Assembly: GCA_017441295.1 (NCBI GenBank)
Contig: JAFRYA010000026.1
Location: 1 to 64,000, forward strand
Reading direction: 5' to 3'
Source of the DNA: Lachnospiraceae bacterium
GTDB taxonomy: Bacteria; Bacillota; Clostridia; Lachnospirales; Lachnospiraceae
Length of the DNA: 64,000 nucleotides
The translations under genes were made by a program, and so were the position numbers. This document shows, in pieces, positions 27,143-35,905 of the stretch (position 1 is its first letter; every line of letters starts with the position of its first letter). The notes under the pieces were generated by a model. It was not told where the DNA came from and did no database searches. It worked only from the letters and a program-made list of their open reading frames with translations.

Positions 27143-28599
27143 TTATGAATTATCTGGCATTTGATCTGGGAGGCAGCAGCGGCAAGCTGATGCTGGGAAC
27201 ATATGAAGACGGCAGGCTTTCGCTGAAGAGGATCCACCGGTTTGACAACAGCCCTTTAGAGGTGGATGGCTCCTTATATTGGGATATTGACCGCATTGTT
27301 GATGAGCTGCGCATCGGTATGGCTAAGGCTGAAGAAGAGACCGGAGGCTGCATTGATGGAATCGGCTTCGACAGTTTCTGCAATGACTTTGTGCTGATTA
27401 ACGAAGGCGGCGAAAGGATGGCGCCTGTCTACTGTTACCGCGACGCGCGCACTCTACGTAATCAGGATGAAATGTACAGGGTGATGTCTAAAGAATCCCT
27501 GTACGCTGTCAACGGCAACCAGATTGCACCGTTCAATACATTGAATCAGCTGCATGCAATGAAGGCAGAAGGCCGGCAGGAACTGCTGGAAAAGGCTGAC
27601 AAAGCGCTGTTTGTTTCGGACTATTTTATTTACCTTCTGACAGGGGTCAAACAGACTGAATATACGACGGCATCTGTGACGCAGATGTATGACTATGGAG
27701 AGGGCACGTGGTCCGCGAAAATCCTGGAAAGGTATGGGATCGACAGCAGGCTCTTTGCCCCGCTCGCTTATCCCGAAACACTGGCTGGGTACACCAATAA
27801 AGGTATCCCTGTATACACAGTCTGCCAGCATGATACAGGCAGCGCGTTTCTGGCGTCACAGGGCGGAGCAAATACAGGCATAATCAGCACCGGCACCTGG
27901 TGTATCGCAGGAATTGAGACAGATGGTCCGGTAATCAGGCCTGAAGGTTTTGCAATCAACGCAGCCAATGAAGGAGGTTTCCCGGGACCGCATCACAGAC
28001 TCCTGAAAAATGTTATGGGCACCTGGATCATCCAGGAAATGCTCCGTGAACTGAACGAGCAGGGTGATTCCTTGACATATGGCAATCTGGAGGAAATGGC
28101 ACAGCGCTCTGTCGGGGCTGAAGGATATATTGATGTGGACGCTCCGCAGTTTTACCAGCCTGGCGAGATGATCCGGAAGGTTCAGGAGAATCTAAAGGAA
28201 ATGACCGGCAGAACGGAAGACAACAAGGGCACTTTGGTCTATATAGTTTACAAGAGCCTGGCTTTCAAGTACCGCATGATTTTTGAACAGCTGGAGGAAC
28301 TGACAGGAAAACGGATTGACAGGATCAACATGATCGGCGGAGGTATCCAAAGCGGCCTGATGTGCCGTCTGACTGCACAGATTACCGGCAGGCAGGTGCA
28401 GGCCGGACCTGAAGATGCCACAGCCATCGGCAACATCCTGGCGCAGATGAAAGCCTCAGGAGCGATCAGCTCAATAGAAGAAGGCAGACAGGTGATCAGA
28501 GAAAGCTTTCCGGTGGAGACGTATATGCCGGAACCGGATGAAATTATTGAAGCTGAGTACAGGGATTTTTCAAAAGCTTTAAGAGATACAGAAAGATAA
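27139..28599 (+). CDS. FGGY-family carbohydrate kinase, rhamnulokinase-like
   Basis: The 486-aa kinase starts NYLAFDLGGSSGKLMLG, the phosphate-binding loop typical of rhamnulokinases. GIGFDSFCNDFVLI and the APVYCYRDART segment match RhaB, as do the catalytic region VCQHDTGSAF and the C-terminal IGGGIQSGLMCRLTA adenosine motif. The predicted reaction is L-rhamnulose + ATP to L-rhamnulose 1-phosphate, which the coupled class II aldolase would split. No classical rhamnose isomerase is present; the TIM-barrel protein at 23775 might fill that role. Confidence 0.87.
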   Translation: MIMNYLAFDLGGSSGKLMLGTYEDGRLSLKRIHRFDNSPLEVDGSLYWDIDRIVDELRIGMAKAEEETGGCIDGIGFDSFCNDFVLINEGGERMAPVYCYRDARTLRNQDEMYRVMSKESLYAVNGNQIAPFNTLNQLHAMKAEGRQELLEKADKALFVSDYFIYLLTGVKQTEYTTASVTQMYDYGEGTWSAKILERYGIDSRLFAPLAYPETLAGYTNKGIPVYTVCQHDTGSAFLASQGGANTGIISTGTWCIAGIETDGPVIRPEGFAINAANEGGFPGPHHRLLKNVMGTWIIQEMLRELNEQGDSLTYGNLEEMAQRSVGAEGYIDVDAPQFYQPGEMIRKVQENLKEMTGRTEDNKGTLVYIVYKSLAFKYRMIFEQLEELTGKRIDRINMIGGGIQSGLMCRLTAQITGRQVQAGPEDATAIGNILAQMKASGAISSIEEGRQVIRESFPVETYMPEPDEIIEAEYRDFSKALRDTER

Positions 28600-28611
28600 A
28601 GAGGTGAAACA

Positions 28612-29754
28612 ATGAAAAAGTATCGGGCAGGTATTGTTGGAGTGGGATTTGTCGGCAAGATCCACCTGGAAACAGTCCGTCGTCTGGGCTGCGTGGAGGT
28701 GGTCGCCATCGCGGACAAATTCCTGGCAAAAGAAGTAGCTGAGCAGTGGGGCGTGCCAAACTATTTCGAGGATTATAAAGAGATGATCGACACCATGGAT
28801 CTGGATATGGTTCATGTGTGCACCCCTAACAGCTCCCACTATGAGGTTTCAATGTACGCGCTGGAGCACGGCGTAAATGTGATTCAGGAAAAGCCGATGG
28901 CACTTAATGTGCAGCAGGCTGAGGAGATGCGTGACAAGGCCCGGGAGAAAGGTCTGGTGGCAGCAGTCAACTTCCACAACAGATTCTATCCGATGACGAA
29001 TCATCTTATGAACATAATCAAGGACGGCGAGCTGGGCAATATTTTCTCTGTTACAGGCGAATATACTCAGGACTGGCTGCTGTATGATACCGATTACAGC
29101 TGGCGTCTGGAAAGCTCCATTTCAGGAGATACCAGGTGCGTAGCGGATATCGGCTCACATTGGATGGACCTGGCAGAGTTCGTAACCGGACTTAAGATAA
29201 CTCAGGTTTTCGCAGACTTCCAGACCATTCATCCATATCACAAAAAGCCGAAGAGGAACGTACTGGCATTTGAAGAGAAAAAAGACGGCGAAGAAGAGTA
29301 CGAGCTGGTTCCCATCGACACAGAGGATAATGCGTGCGTTATGTTCAGGTTCAACAACGGCGCCAAGGGCTGCGCATTCTTTTCACAGGTTATCGCAGGC
29401 AAATCAGTTGATATTGACCTGCTGATCGGCGGATACAAGAAGTCAGCCAACTGGAACAGCGCCGCAGTCAACAGCCTGACAATAGGCAACCGCGACAGTT
29501 TCAATGAGGTACTGGAGAAGGGTATCAATACAGTTCATCCTGAGACCAAGCCGCTGATCGCTTATCCGTTCGGACATATGGAAGGCTTCGTAGACGCTTT
29601 CAAACAGTGCTTCCGTGAGGTTTATGAGAGCATTGATAACAAAGATAAAAAATATAATTACGCCACCTTTGATGACGGTGTGCATGAAATGATCCTGTGC
29701 GACAGGATTTTCCAGAGCAGCAAAGAACAGCGTTGGATCGACGTAGAGAAATAA
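28612..29754 (+). CDS. Gfo/Idh/MocA-family NAD(P)-dependent oxidoreductase
   Basis: The 380-aa sugar or cyclitol dehydrogenase has a Rossmann motif GIVGVGFVGKIHLE, the catalytic EKPMALN motif (about 95) and the active-site GSHWMDLAEF His (about 182). The C-terminal part is the GFO_IDH_MocA_C beta-sheet. Family members oxidise hydroxyls of sugars; some oxidise C3 of plant C- or O-glycosides before cleavage of the glycosidic bond, which would fit the neighbouring TIM barrel and reductase. GAGGTGAAACA precedes the ATG. It lies 12 nt after the kinase in the same operon. Confidence 0.88.
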   Translation: MKKYRAGIVGVGFVGKIHLETVRRLGCVEVVAIADKFLAKEVAEQWGVPNYFEDYKEMIDTMDLDMVHVCTPNSSHYEVSMYALEHGVNVIQEKPMALNVQQAEEMRDKAREKGLVAAVNFHNRFYPMTNHLMNIIKDGELGNIFSVTGEYTQDWLLYDTDYSWRLESSISGDTRCVADIGSHWMDLAEFVTGLKITQVFADFQTIHPYHKKPKRNVLAFEEKKDGEEEYELVPIDTEDNACVMFRFNNGAKGCAFFSQVIAGKSVDIDLLIGGYKKSANWNSAAVNSLTIGNRDSFNEVLEKGINTVHPETKPLIAYPFGHMEGFVDAFKQCFREVYESIDNKDKKYNYATFDDGVHEMILCDRIFQSSKEQRWIDVEK

Positions 29755-29770
29755 AGGAGGAGAATAAAAA

Positions 29771-31009
29771 ATGGCATATGAGAAATTATTGGAGCCTATA
29801 AAGTGCGGCCCAAGGACATTGCAGAACAGGTTTTTCATTCAGGCGATGGAGACAAATATGGAAGACCCTACAGGCAACCCGTCAGAGAACACAACACAGC
29901 GTTATATTGACCTGGCGCAGGGCGAGGCCGGATTGATCACGCTGGAGGCTATTTCCGTAACACGTGAGAGCAGAGCCAGAGACAATCAGCTGATGATCAT
30001 GCCTCAGAACCTGAAGCCACTGACCGCGTTCATGGATAAAGTTCACGCAGCTAATCCTAAATCAGTTGTTGTATTCCAGCTGACCCATTCAGGAGAACTG
30101 TCCAGTCCGGACTTCTCCAGAAGAGTTACTCCGAACCCGCTGCCTGGCTATGGCGGAGAGCTTCTTTCTGAAGATGATATGGACCACATCATGGATGAGT
30201 TCGTGACCTCAGCTAAGATCGCTTATGACTGCGGCGCTGATGGCATTGACCTGAAACTGTGCCACGGCTATCTGGGTTCACAGATGATCCGTCCGCATAA
30301 TGACAGAAAGTGGAAATACGGCGGCAGCTGGGAGAACCGTACACGATTCCCATATGAGCTGATGGAGCGCATCCGCAAAGAGATTCCGGACAAGAACTTC
30401 CTGCTCGGTTCCAAGATTTCCGCATGGGAAGGCTTCCCGGGCGGCTTCGGAACAGAAGGACCTCATTCTCCTGTAATGGATCTGACTGAGCCGTTAGACC
30501 TGATTAAAGGTCTGGAAGAGAGAGGCGCCAGCTACATCGTTCAGTCTGCAGGCAGCCCTGGCATTACTGTCAGCCTGACTCAGTGCGACAAGCACGTGCC
30601 ATACTTCTCATACCTGCATCAGTATTGGGCAAAAGAATTCCGTAAGGTGCTGAAACCGGAGACGGTTGTGATCGGATCCAACTTCTCACCATTCCGCAGC
30701 GGCAAGAACGGTCTGTGCGCTGTAACCGAAGAAGAGAGCAGCCTCCTGAACTACGGCGAGTGGTGCATCAATGACGGCGTTTGCGACATGATCGCACTCG
30801 GACGCCAGTCACTGGCTGATCCATACCTGCCAAAGAAAGTACGCGAAGGCAAACTGGATGAAATCCATTACTGCCAGCTGTGCGACCTGTGCTTAGAGCT
30901 GCTGATCCAGCAGAGCCCTGTAGGATGCGTTGTCCACAATCCAAACGCAACAGAGTGGCTTAAGAAGACCAGAGCAGAGAAAGGCAGACTGACTGTTCAT
31001 CATACTTGA
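29771..31009 (+). CDS. old-yellow-enzyme-type NADH:flavin oxidoreductase with Fe-S cluster motif, no FAD domain
   Basis: The 412-aa protein is a TIM-barrel FMN reductase. FIQAMETNMED, FQLTHSGELSSPD, DLKLCHGYLGSQMIRPHNDRKWKYGG (key part HGYLGSQ) and ALGRQSLADP are seen. The C-terminus carries Cys368, 371, 374 and 386 (CxxC-x2-C-x11-C), the [4Fe-4S] ligands of 2,4-dienoyl-CoA reductase, enoate reductase and BaiCD proteins. Those are about 640-670 aa with a C-terminal FAD/NAD(P) domain; here the protein stops 27 residues after the cluster. The FAD partner must come from elsewhere, possibly one of the FAD_oxidored proteins. Likely role: reduction of a C=C bond in an unsaturated aromatic or enone. 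Confidence 0.85.
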   Translation: MAYEKLLEPIKCGPRTLQNRFFIQAMETNMEDPTGNPSENTTQRYIDLAQGEAGLITLEAISVTRESRARDNQLMIMPQNLKPLTAFMDKVHAANPKSVVVFQLTHSGELSSPDFSRRVTPNPLPGYGGELLSEDDMDHIMDEFVTSAKIAYDCGADGIDLKLCHGYLGSQMIRPHNDRKWKYGGSWENRTRFPYELMERIRKEIPDKNFLLGSKISAWEGFPGGFGTEGPHSPVMDLTEPLDLIKGLEERGASYIVQSAGSPGITVSLTQCDKHVPYFSYLHQYWAKEFRKVLKPETVVIGSNFSPFRSGKNGLCAVTEEESSLLNYGEWCINDGVCDMIALGRQSLADPYLPKKVREGKLDEIHYCQLCDLCLELLIQQSPVGCVVHNPNATEWLKKTRAEKGRLTVHHT

Positions 31010-31047
31010 TGCAATTGAATAAATAGCTATTGTTGTTTGCAATTAAG

Positions 31048-31084
31048 GCCTCTTCCCGGCAATGCAGGGGAGAGGCTGTTTTTA
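31048..31084 (+). terminator. intrinsic terminator ending the sugar/reductase operon
   Basis: GCCTCTTCCC/GGGGAGAGGC stem with a 9-nt loop followed by TGTTTTT. It ends the operon that begins at 23775. Confidence 0.88.
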
Positions 31085-31147
31085 TGTCTAATAAAAAGAT
31101 ACAAAAGCCAATCCATGTGTTATCATAAACAATAGGAGGTGGCAAAT

Positions 31148-32446
31148 ATGCTCTCTGCTTATATTATGCCGCATGCCCCGATTTCCAGACCTCTGGTGGG
31201 ACGCGGAGAAGAAAAAAAGATACAGAACACCCTGGACGGCTACCGCGCAGCTTCAGCGAAGATCGCGAAAGAGCAGCCGGAGACCATTATTGTGATATCA
31301 CCACATAACGTGATGTACAGGGACGCGTTTTATATTTCACCGGGCGATGTATATACTGACAGCCTGGCTGCTTTCAGATGCCCTGAAGAGAAGGTCAGAC
31401 ATGAATATGATACTGAGCTGATTGATGAGATACTGCTCCTGTGCGCTCAGGAAGATCTTCCGGTCAGTACAGATCCAAGGTATGCCGGCGAGCCGGACCA
31501 TGGCACATGCGTGCCGCTGCTGTTCGTGGACGAGCAGTACCGGGATTATAAAGTCGTACGCATAGCCCCGTCACTGCTGCCGAATGAAGACCTGCTGAAA
31601 ATGGGCAGGGTCCTTGAGAGAGCTATAGCCCATGTGGGCAGGAAGGTTTCAATCCTGGCCAGCGGAGACCTCTCGCACAAGCTGACTCAGGACGGGCCAT
31701 ACGGTTTTGCGAAAGAAGGCCCGGAGTTTGACAGACAGGTAACTGAGCAGATGAAGCGCGCTGATTTCAAAGGCTTTCTGGAATACGACCCGCGTTTTCT
31801 GGACAGGGCTGCGGAATGCGGCCTGCCGGGATTTATCATACTCTCCGGAGCCTTGGAAAACTGCATTGTTCAGCCGCATTTTCATTCGTATGAAGGACCG
31901 TTCGGAGTAGGCTACGCGGTCTGCGACTTTGATATAGAAGATTACTGCCCGCATCTGGCACAGGAGTCTCTTGAAGCATATGTACGGGATGGCAGAAAGA
32001 TAGAAATACCAGAGAATCTGCCGGATTGGATGCTGAAAGATAAGGCAGGTGTATTCGTTTCCCTGCATAAGAACGGAGAACTCCGCGGATGCATCGGAAC
32101 TATTTCACCTTGGACGGACAGCGTGGCTCAGGAGATAATTGAATTGGCCATAGAGGCAGGAACCAGGGATCCGAGATTCCCTGCAGTCAGGCCGGATGAA
32201 CTGGGCGAACTGGAATACAGCGTGGACGTTCTGTCCCCGTCTGAGCCTTGTGAAATGAAGGACCTGGATGCCAGGCGCTACGGCGTTATTGTAACTAATG
32301 GATATAGGCGCGGCCTGTTACTCCCGAATCTGGAGGGTGTGGATACGCCGGCGCAGCAGATATATATTTCCCTGCAGAAGGCAGGAATCAGAGCCGGAGA
32401 AGATTATCAGATTGAACGGTTTACCGTGGAAAGGCATTGCAGATGA
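31148..32446 (+). CDS. Memo/LigB-like domain fused to AMMECR1 (AmmeMemoRadiSam protein)
   Basis: The 432-aa two-domain protein begins with a LigB/Memo-type domain (about 1-265) that keeps the metal-site-like histidines: MPHAPISRP, ISPHNVM, PDHGTCVP and SGDLSHKL. The C-terminal AMMECR1 domain (about 285-430) has the hallmark LRGCIGTI and the GTRDPRFPAV segment. The three-part AMMECR1-Memo-radical SAM set is conserved in many anaerobes, but I know of no firmly assigned reaction. AGGAGG is 8 nt before ATG 31148. It overlaps the radical SAM gene by 4 nt, so the two act together. Confidence 0.88.
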   Translation: MLSAYIMPHAPISRPLVGRGEEKKIQNTLDGYRAASAKIAKEQPETIIVISPHNVMYRDAFYISPGDVYTDSLAAFRCPEEKVRHEYDTELIDEILLLCAQEDLPVSTDPRYAGEPDHGTCVPLLFVDEQYRDYKVVRIAPSLLPNEDLLKMGRVLERAIAHVGRKVSILASGDLSHKLTQDGPYGFAKEGPEFDRQVTEQMKRADFKGFLEYDPRFLDRAAECGLPGFIILSGALENCIVQPHFHSYEGPFGVGYAVCDFDIEDYCPHLAQESLEAYVRDGRKIEIPENLPDWMLKDKAGVFVSLHKNGELRGCIGTISPWTDSVAQEIIELAIEAGTRDPRFPAVRPDELGELEYSVDVLSPSEPCEMKDLDARRYGVIVTNGYRRGLLLPNLEGVDTPAQQIYISLQKAGIRAGEDYQIERFTVERHCR

Positions 32447-33255
32447 AATGTAATATCTGCCCGAATGGCTGCGATATAAAGGAAGGCCTGACCGGACTGT
32501 GCAGAGCCAGGACCTGTTCCAGAGGTGAGATAGTCAGTCTGAATTATGGTGAGATCACTTCGCTGGCGCTGGACCCTATTGAGAAGAAGCCTCTGGCCAG
32601 GTTTTATCCGGGCACCAGAATACTGTCGCTGGGTTCATGGGGCTGCAATCTGGACTGCCCGTGGTGCCAGAACGACAGCATTTCCAGAGGCCCTGCGGAG
32701 CATATAACAGTTAGTCCTGAGGACATTGTTGGAAAGGCCATAGAACTGAAAGACAGGGGCAATATCGGCATAGCTTATACATATAATGAGCCCGGTATCT
32801 GTCCTGAATTCATTGCGGACACATCCACTCTGGCGCACGCGGAAGGCTTAAAGAACGTGATGGTAACTAACGGGATGATCACCCGTGAGGCCCACGAGAG
32901 TTTTATTGATTATATTGACGCATATAATATTGATCTGAAAACATCGTCTGCAGAAAAATACCGTTCGATCCGGGGCAATCTGCAGGCGGTTCAGGAGACA
33001 ATCCAAAGAGCGTCCGAAAAGGCGCATGTTGAAGTGACCGCTTTGGTCGTTCCGGGTTTTAATGATACTGAAGATGAGATCCGCGCCATTGCGGGATTTA
33101 TTGCAGACATTGATAAGGATATTCCTCTGCACGTATCGAGGTTCCACCCGGCGGGCAGGATGATGGATACTCCGCCGACAGACGTTCGTCTGGTTTACCA
33201 TTTCGCTGAATTGGCGAGGGAATATCTTACTTATGTATATACAGGCAACTGCTGA
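32443..33255 (+). CDS. AmmeMemoRadiSam system radical SAM enzyme
   Basis: The 270-aa radical SAM protein has an N-terminal Cys cluster (CNICPNGC, then CRARTC) followed by the [4Fe-4S]-SAM motif Cys68-x3-Cys72-x2-Cys75 (CNLDCPWC). The GIAYTYNEP and NIDLKTSS segments match the PFLA-like activase group. It overlaps the Memo-AMMECR1 gene by the ATGA junction, so ATG 32443 is chosen over TTG 32437. It presumably modifies a protein or small molecule together with the fused partner; the target is unknown. Confidence 0.9.
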   Translation: MKCNICPNGCDIKEGLTGLCRARTCSRGEIVSLNYGEITSLALDPIEKKPLARFYPGTRILSLGSWGCNLDCPWCQNDSISRGPAEHITVSPEDIVGKAIELKDRGNIGIAYTYNEPGICPEFIADTSTLAHAEGLKNVMVTNGMITREAHESFIDYIDAYNIDLKTSSAEKYRSIRGNLQAVQETIQRASEKAHVEVTALVVPGFNDTEDEIRAIAGFIADIDKDIPLHVSRFHPAGRMMDTPPTDVRLVYHFAELAREYLTYVYTGNC

Positions 33256-33276
33256 AGAATAAAAGGGAGAGGTAAA

Positions 33277-34455
33277 ATGGACAGAAAATTTGATTTTATG
33301 GACAATCAGGTGTTTGATGACCGTTTCAGTGAATTCGCCAAGTCTAAGGCGCAGGCTCTGCCGGGCAAGGCATTCTTTGAATACGCGCCGATTGATACCG
33401 GATACAGAGTGCTGGAAAACGGTGACGTATACATTGGATATTATGCGCCGGAGGCCAGAGACGTAGCTATTTATTTTGGTCTCAGGCCGGATGCGCCTGT
33501 TAAACTTGAAAAGGGTGAGGATGGAATCTGGAGGACGACACTTAAATACGACTCGAATTTTGTCGGCCCGAAAGCATTTACTTTCAGAGTTGATGGAGCT
33601 GAGACAGTCAGCCCGTTCATACCTGTTTACTTCTGCTACAATTCAATTGTTAACTACGTGGAAATACCTGACCCGAACGCGGAGTTTATTCTGATGAGAG
33701 ACGTGCCGCACGGGTCAGTGGTTACGGATTATTATTGGTCAGATGTTCTGGAAGATTGGGAGAGATGCCTCATTTATCTGCCGCCCGGATATGAGAAGGG
33801 CGGAGAGTATCCGGTGCTTTATCTGCAGCACGGATACAGCGAGAATGAGACCTCCTGGATTTACAACGCCAAGATCAACCACATCATGGACAACCTGATC
33901 GCGGATGGACTGGCTGAGCCTTTCATCATTGTTATGAACAATGGAATGTTCCATGGCAAATATGTATTCGCTGATTTTCAGGACGTTTTCGAGAAGTCTC
34001 TGATCGAGTGCGCCATTCCGTTCATCGAGGGCAAATACAGGGTTATCAAAGACAAATGGCACCGTGGCATTGCCGGCTTTTCAATGGGCTCGATGCAGGC
34101 AGCGCTGTTCAGCCTTAAGCATATGGACGTGTTCGCATACGCAGGCCTTTTGAGCGGATTCATGCGCCGCGTGGGAGGGCCTGAAAGAGACGTGGATAAA
34201 TCCTTAGAACTCAACAGCCACCTGCTGAATATGTTCGACAGGGGGAAGTTCGAGCGGGAAATCAAACTGTTTTTCCGCGGAATAGGCTCGCTCGACGCAA
34301 CCAAGCTGGCGTTTGATGTTGACGATGAACTGTTGGCTGAGCATGGCATGACAGACTGCCCGAATATAGTCAGATATATTGCTGAGGGCTATCCGCATGA
34401 CTGGTCAACTATGAGGATACTCTTCCACGAATTCGCCCAAAGGGTTTTCAAATAG
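33277..34455 (+). CDS. CE1/enterochelin-esterase-type hydrolase with N-terminal Ig-like domain
   Basis: The 392-aa protein has an N-terminal E-set (immunoglobulin-like) domain (about 40-130) of the kind found on carbohydrate-active esterases. The alpha/beta hydrolase follows: LPPGYEKGGEYPVLYLQHGYSENETSW (core YLQHGYSENE), then nucleophile motif GFSMGS with Ser near 269, and a late HDWSTMR with the likely catalytic His. There is no signal peptide, so it acts inside the cell. The family includes feruloyl and other carbohydrate-ester hydrolases, fitting hydrolysis of imported phenolic or acylated sugar esters (inference). Confidence 0.82.
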   Translation: MDRKFDFMDNQVFDDRFSEFAKSKAQALPGKAFFEYAPIDTGYRVLENGDVYIGYYAPEARDVAIYFGLRPDAPVKLEKGEDGIWRTTLKYDSNFVGPKAFTFRVDGAETVSPFIPVYFCYNSIVNYVEIPDPNAEFILMRDVPHGSVVTDYYWSDVLEDWERCLIYLPPGYEKGGEYPVLYLQHGYSENETSWIYNAKINHIMDNLIADGLAEPFIIVMNNGMFHGKYVFADFQDVFEKSLIECAIPFIEGKYRVIKDKWHRGIAGFSMGSMQAALFSLKHMDVFAYAGLLSGFMRRVGGPERDVDKSLELNSHLLNMFDRGKFEREIKLFFRGIGSLDATKLAFDVDDELLAEHGMTDCPNIVRYIAEGYPHDWSTMRILFHEFAQRVFK

Positions 34456-34479
34456 GCCGTGAATAACCTCATAGGTTTT

Positions 34480-34513
34480 TTCTATTTCAAAAAACAAAGC
34501 TTTTGAAATAGAA
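34480..34513. repeat. perfect 13-bp inverted repeat upstream of MFS paralogue 3
   Basis: TTCTATTTCAAAA/TTTTGAAATAGAA with an 8-nt loop, 32 nt before the MFS start. The T run lies before the stem, not after, so it is not a terminator for the + strand. It could be an operator, or a weak terminator/attenuator structure. Confidence 0.5.
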
Positions 34514-34544
34514 TAGCAAGGCAAGTTAAAAAGAAGAGGTAATT

Positions 34545-35747
34545 ATGAGTCAAACAGAGAGTCAAACCAAATACAGTAAAACAAGAATCGGCTTTATGAT
34601 CGCCGCTGTACTGGTGTGCATGGTATTCACCGGTTTCGGTAATTATAAGCTGGTGCCGATGAAGGCAGCCATCCAGGGATTCTTTATGGTTACTGACGGA
34701 GCGTACGGCATCCTGAACACCGCTTCAGGATGGCTGACAGTTGCCCTGTCTATCCCTATGGGCTTTCTGGTCAGGAAACTGCGCTGCAATATCAGCGTAA
34801 TCATAGGATTTTCAGTCGCTATCCTGGGCATTCTGATCCAGGTCACAACGACCAGCTTCCCGCTGTTTGTTGCCGGCCGAATGGTTGAAGGCGCGGGTGT
34901 AGGAATGGTAGGACTGGTAACAGGTACGCTGATCCTTACTCTGGTTGACAGGAACCATATGTCATTCTGGAGCGGCATGATGATATTCGCGGGAGTAATA
35001 CCGTCTGTTCTTATGAGCAAGGGCGGCACGATGCTTCTTCTGAGGCTCAATCTGACATTCCAGAGGATATTCCTGATCATTGCTATCCTTTACGCTGTAT
35101 TTATTGTTGTATGGTGCGTTATGGTACCATTTTCACTTAAGGTGCATGGCGTTTCCAGCGCAATCAAACCGACCAGAGAGCAGACAATGAGAGTTGTCAA
35201 AAACAAATCCAACTGGCTGGTAGCTCTGGCAAATATAGCATTCACAGGCGCGTCCATCACCTTTATGGCGTATATCATTCCGTTCCTGATGACGAAGGGC
35301 ATTCCTCAGGAGCAGGCCGCCGACCTGTACAGCTACAATACAGTACTGGGCCTGATCTCAATGATCGCCTTTGGATTTATTTCTGATAAGCTCCATACCA
35401 AGAGAAAGATTGCTATCGTATCCTTCTTCGCAGGCGCGGTTGCTTACACGCTGCTGGCTGTATTGCCATCCGGATTCATGTTCATCTGGGTAATCCTGTG
35501 GGGCACATTGCCTCGCTCGATCGCCGGCATGACCTCCGCTTCGGCAGCAGATATAGCAGAGACACCATCGGATATACCGATTGCGAACTCAGTTAAGAAC
35601 ACAATCTCACAGATCGGTACGATTCTCATCGGCATCCTGTACGGATTCACGATCCAGTGGTTCGGATACGAAGTCACGGCCATCATCATTGCCGTCGAGC
35701 TGGTGCTGGGAGGCATCTGCTGGATATTCGCAAAGAAGATACCTTAA
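34545..35747 (+). CDS. MFS transporter, paralogue 3 of 3
   Basis: A 400-aa carrier with 12 predicted helices, clearly related to the MFS protein at 12043: GFGNYKLVPMKAAIQGFF, DGAYGILN, KPTREQTMRVVKNKSNW, SDKLHTKRKIAI and the C-terminus AKKIP. GAAGAGG precedes the ATG. It is flanked by the esterase and, in the opposite direction, an FAD_oxidored gene, repeating the flavoprotein-plus-MFS pairing seen around 21-23.6 kb. Its cargo is probably related to the substrate of those flavoproteins. Confidence 0.88.
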   Translation: MSQTESQTKYSKTRIGFMIAAVLVCMVFTGFGNYKLVPMKAAIQGFFMVTDGAYGILNTASGWLTVALSIPMGFLVRKLRCNISVIIGFSVAILGILIQVTTTSFPLFVAGRMVEGAGVGMVGLVTGTLILTLVDRNHMSFWSGMMIFAGVIPSVLMSKGGTMLLLRLNLTFQRIFLIIAILYAVFIVVWCVMVPFSLKVHGVSSAIKPTREQTMRVVKNKSNWLVALANIAFTGASITFMAYIIPFLMTKGIPQEQAADLYSYNTVLGLISMIAFGFISDKLHTKRKIAIVSFFAGAVAYTLLAVLPSGFMFIWVILWGTLPRSIAGMTSASAADIAETPSDIPIANSVKNTISQIGTILIGILYGFTIQWFGYEVTAIIIAVELVLGGICWIFAKKIP

Positions 35748-35777
35748 TTTTTTAGATAATGTAGTCAGCCATAATTT

Positions 35778-35819
35778 GCAGGTTATGGGCGGAAAAACGC
35801 CCCTAACCTGCATTTTTTG
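35778..35819 (+). terminator. intrinsic terminator after MFS paralogue 3
   Basis: GCAGGTTATGGGCG/CGCCCCTAACCTGC (one mismatch) with a GAAAAA loop and TTTTTT. Its 3' arm is the first of three repeats described next. Confidence 0.88.
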
Positions 35820-35893
35820 TCCCATATAAGCAGAAAAACGCCCATAAGCTGTAAAACGTGGCTGGGGGAAAACCAAAACGCCCATAAATTGAA
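35794..35893. repeat. three AAAACGCCC(A/C)TAA direct repeats, 40-41 bp period
   Basis: ACGCCC occurs at 35797, 35838 and 35878, each preceded by AAAA and followed by (A/C)TAA. The first lies in the terminator stem. The same core (on the other strand TATGGGCGT) recurs in the array at 62530-62881. Confidence 0.55.
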
Positions 35894-35905
35894 TTTCATG
35901 GCTGC

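Noticed and set aside
27139..28599. Xylulokinase or glycerol kinase instead of a rhamnulokinase-like call
   Set aside because: The LGGSSGK loop and CYRDART segment fit RhaB-type kinases better, and the coupled class II aldolase supports it; substrate still unproven.
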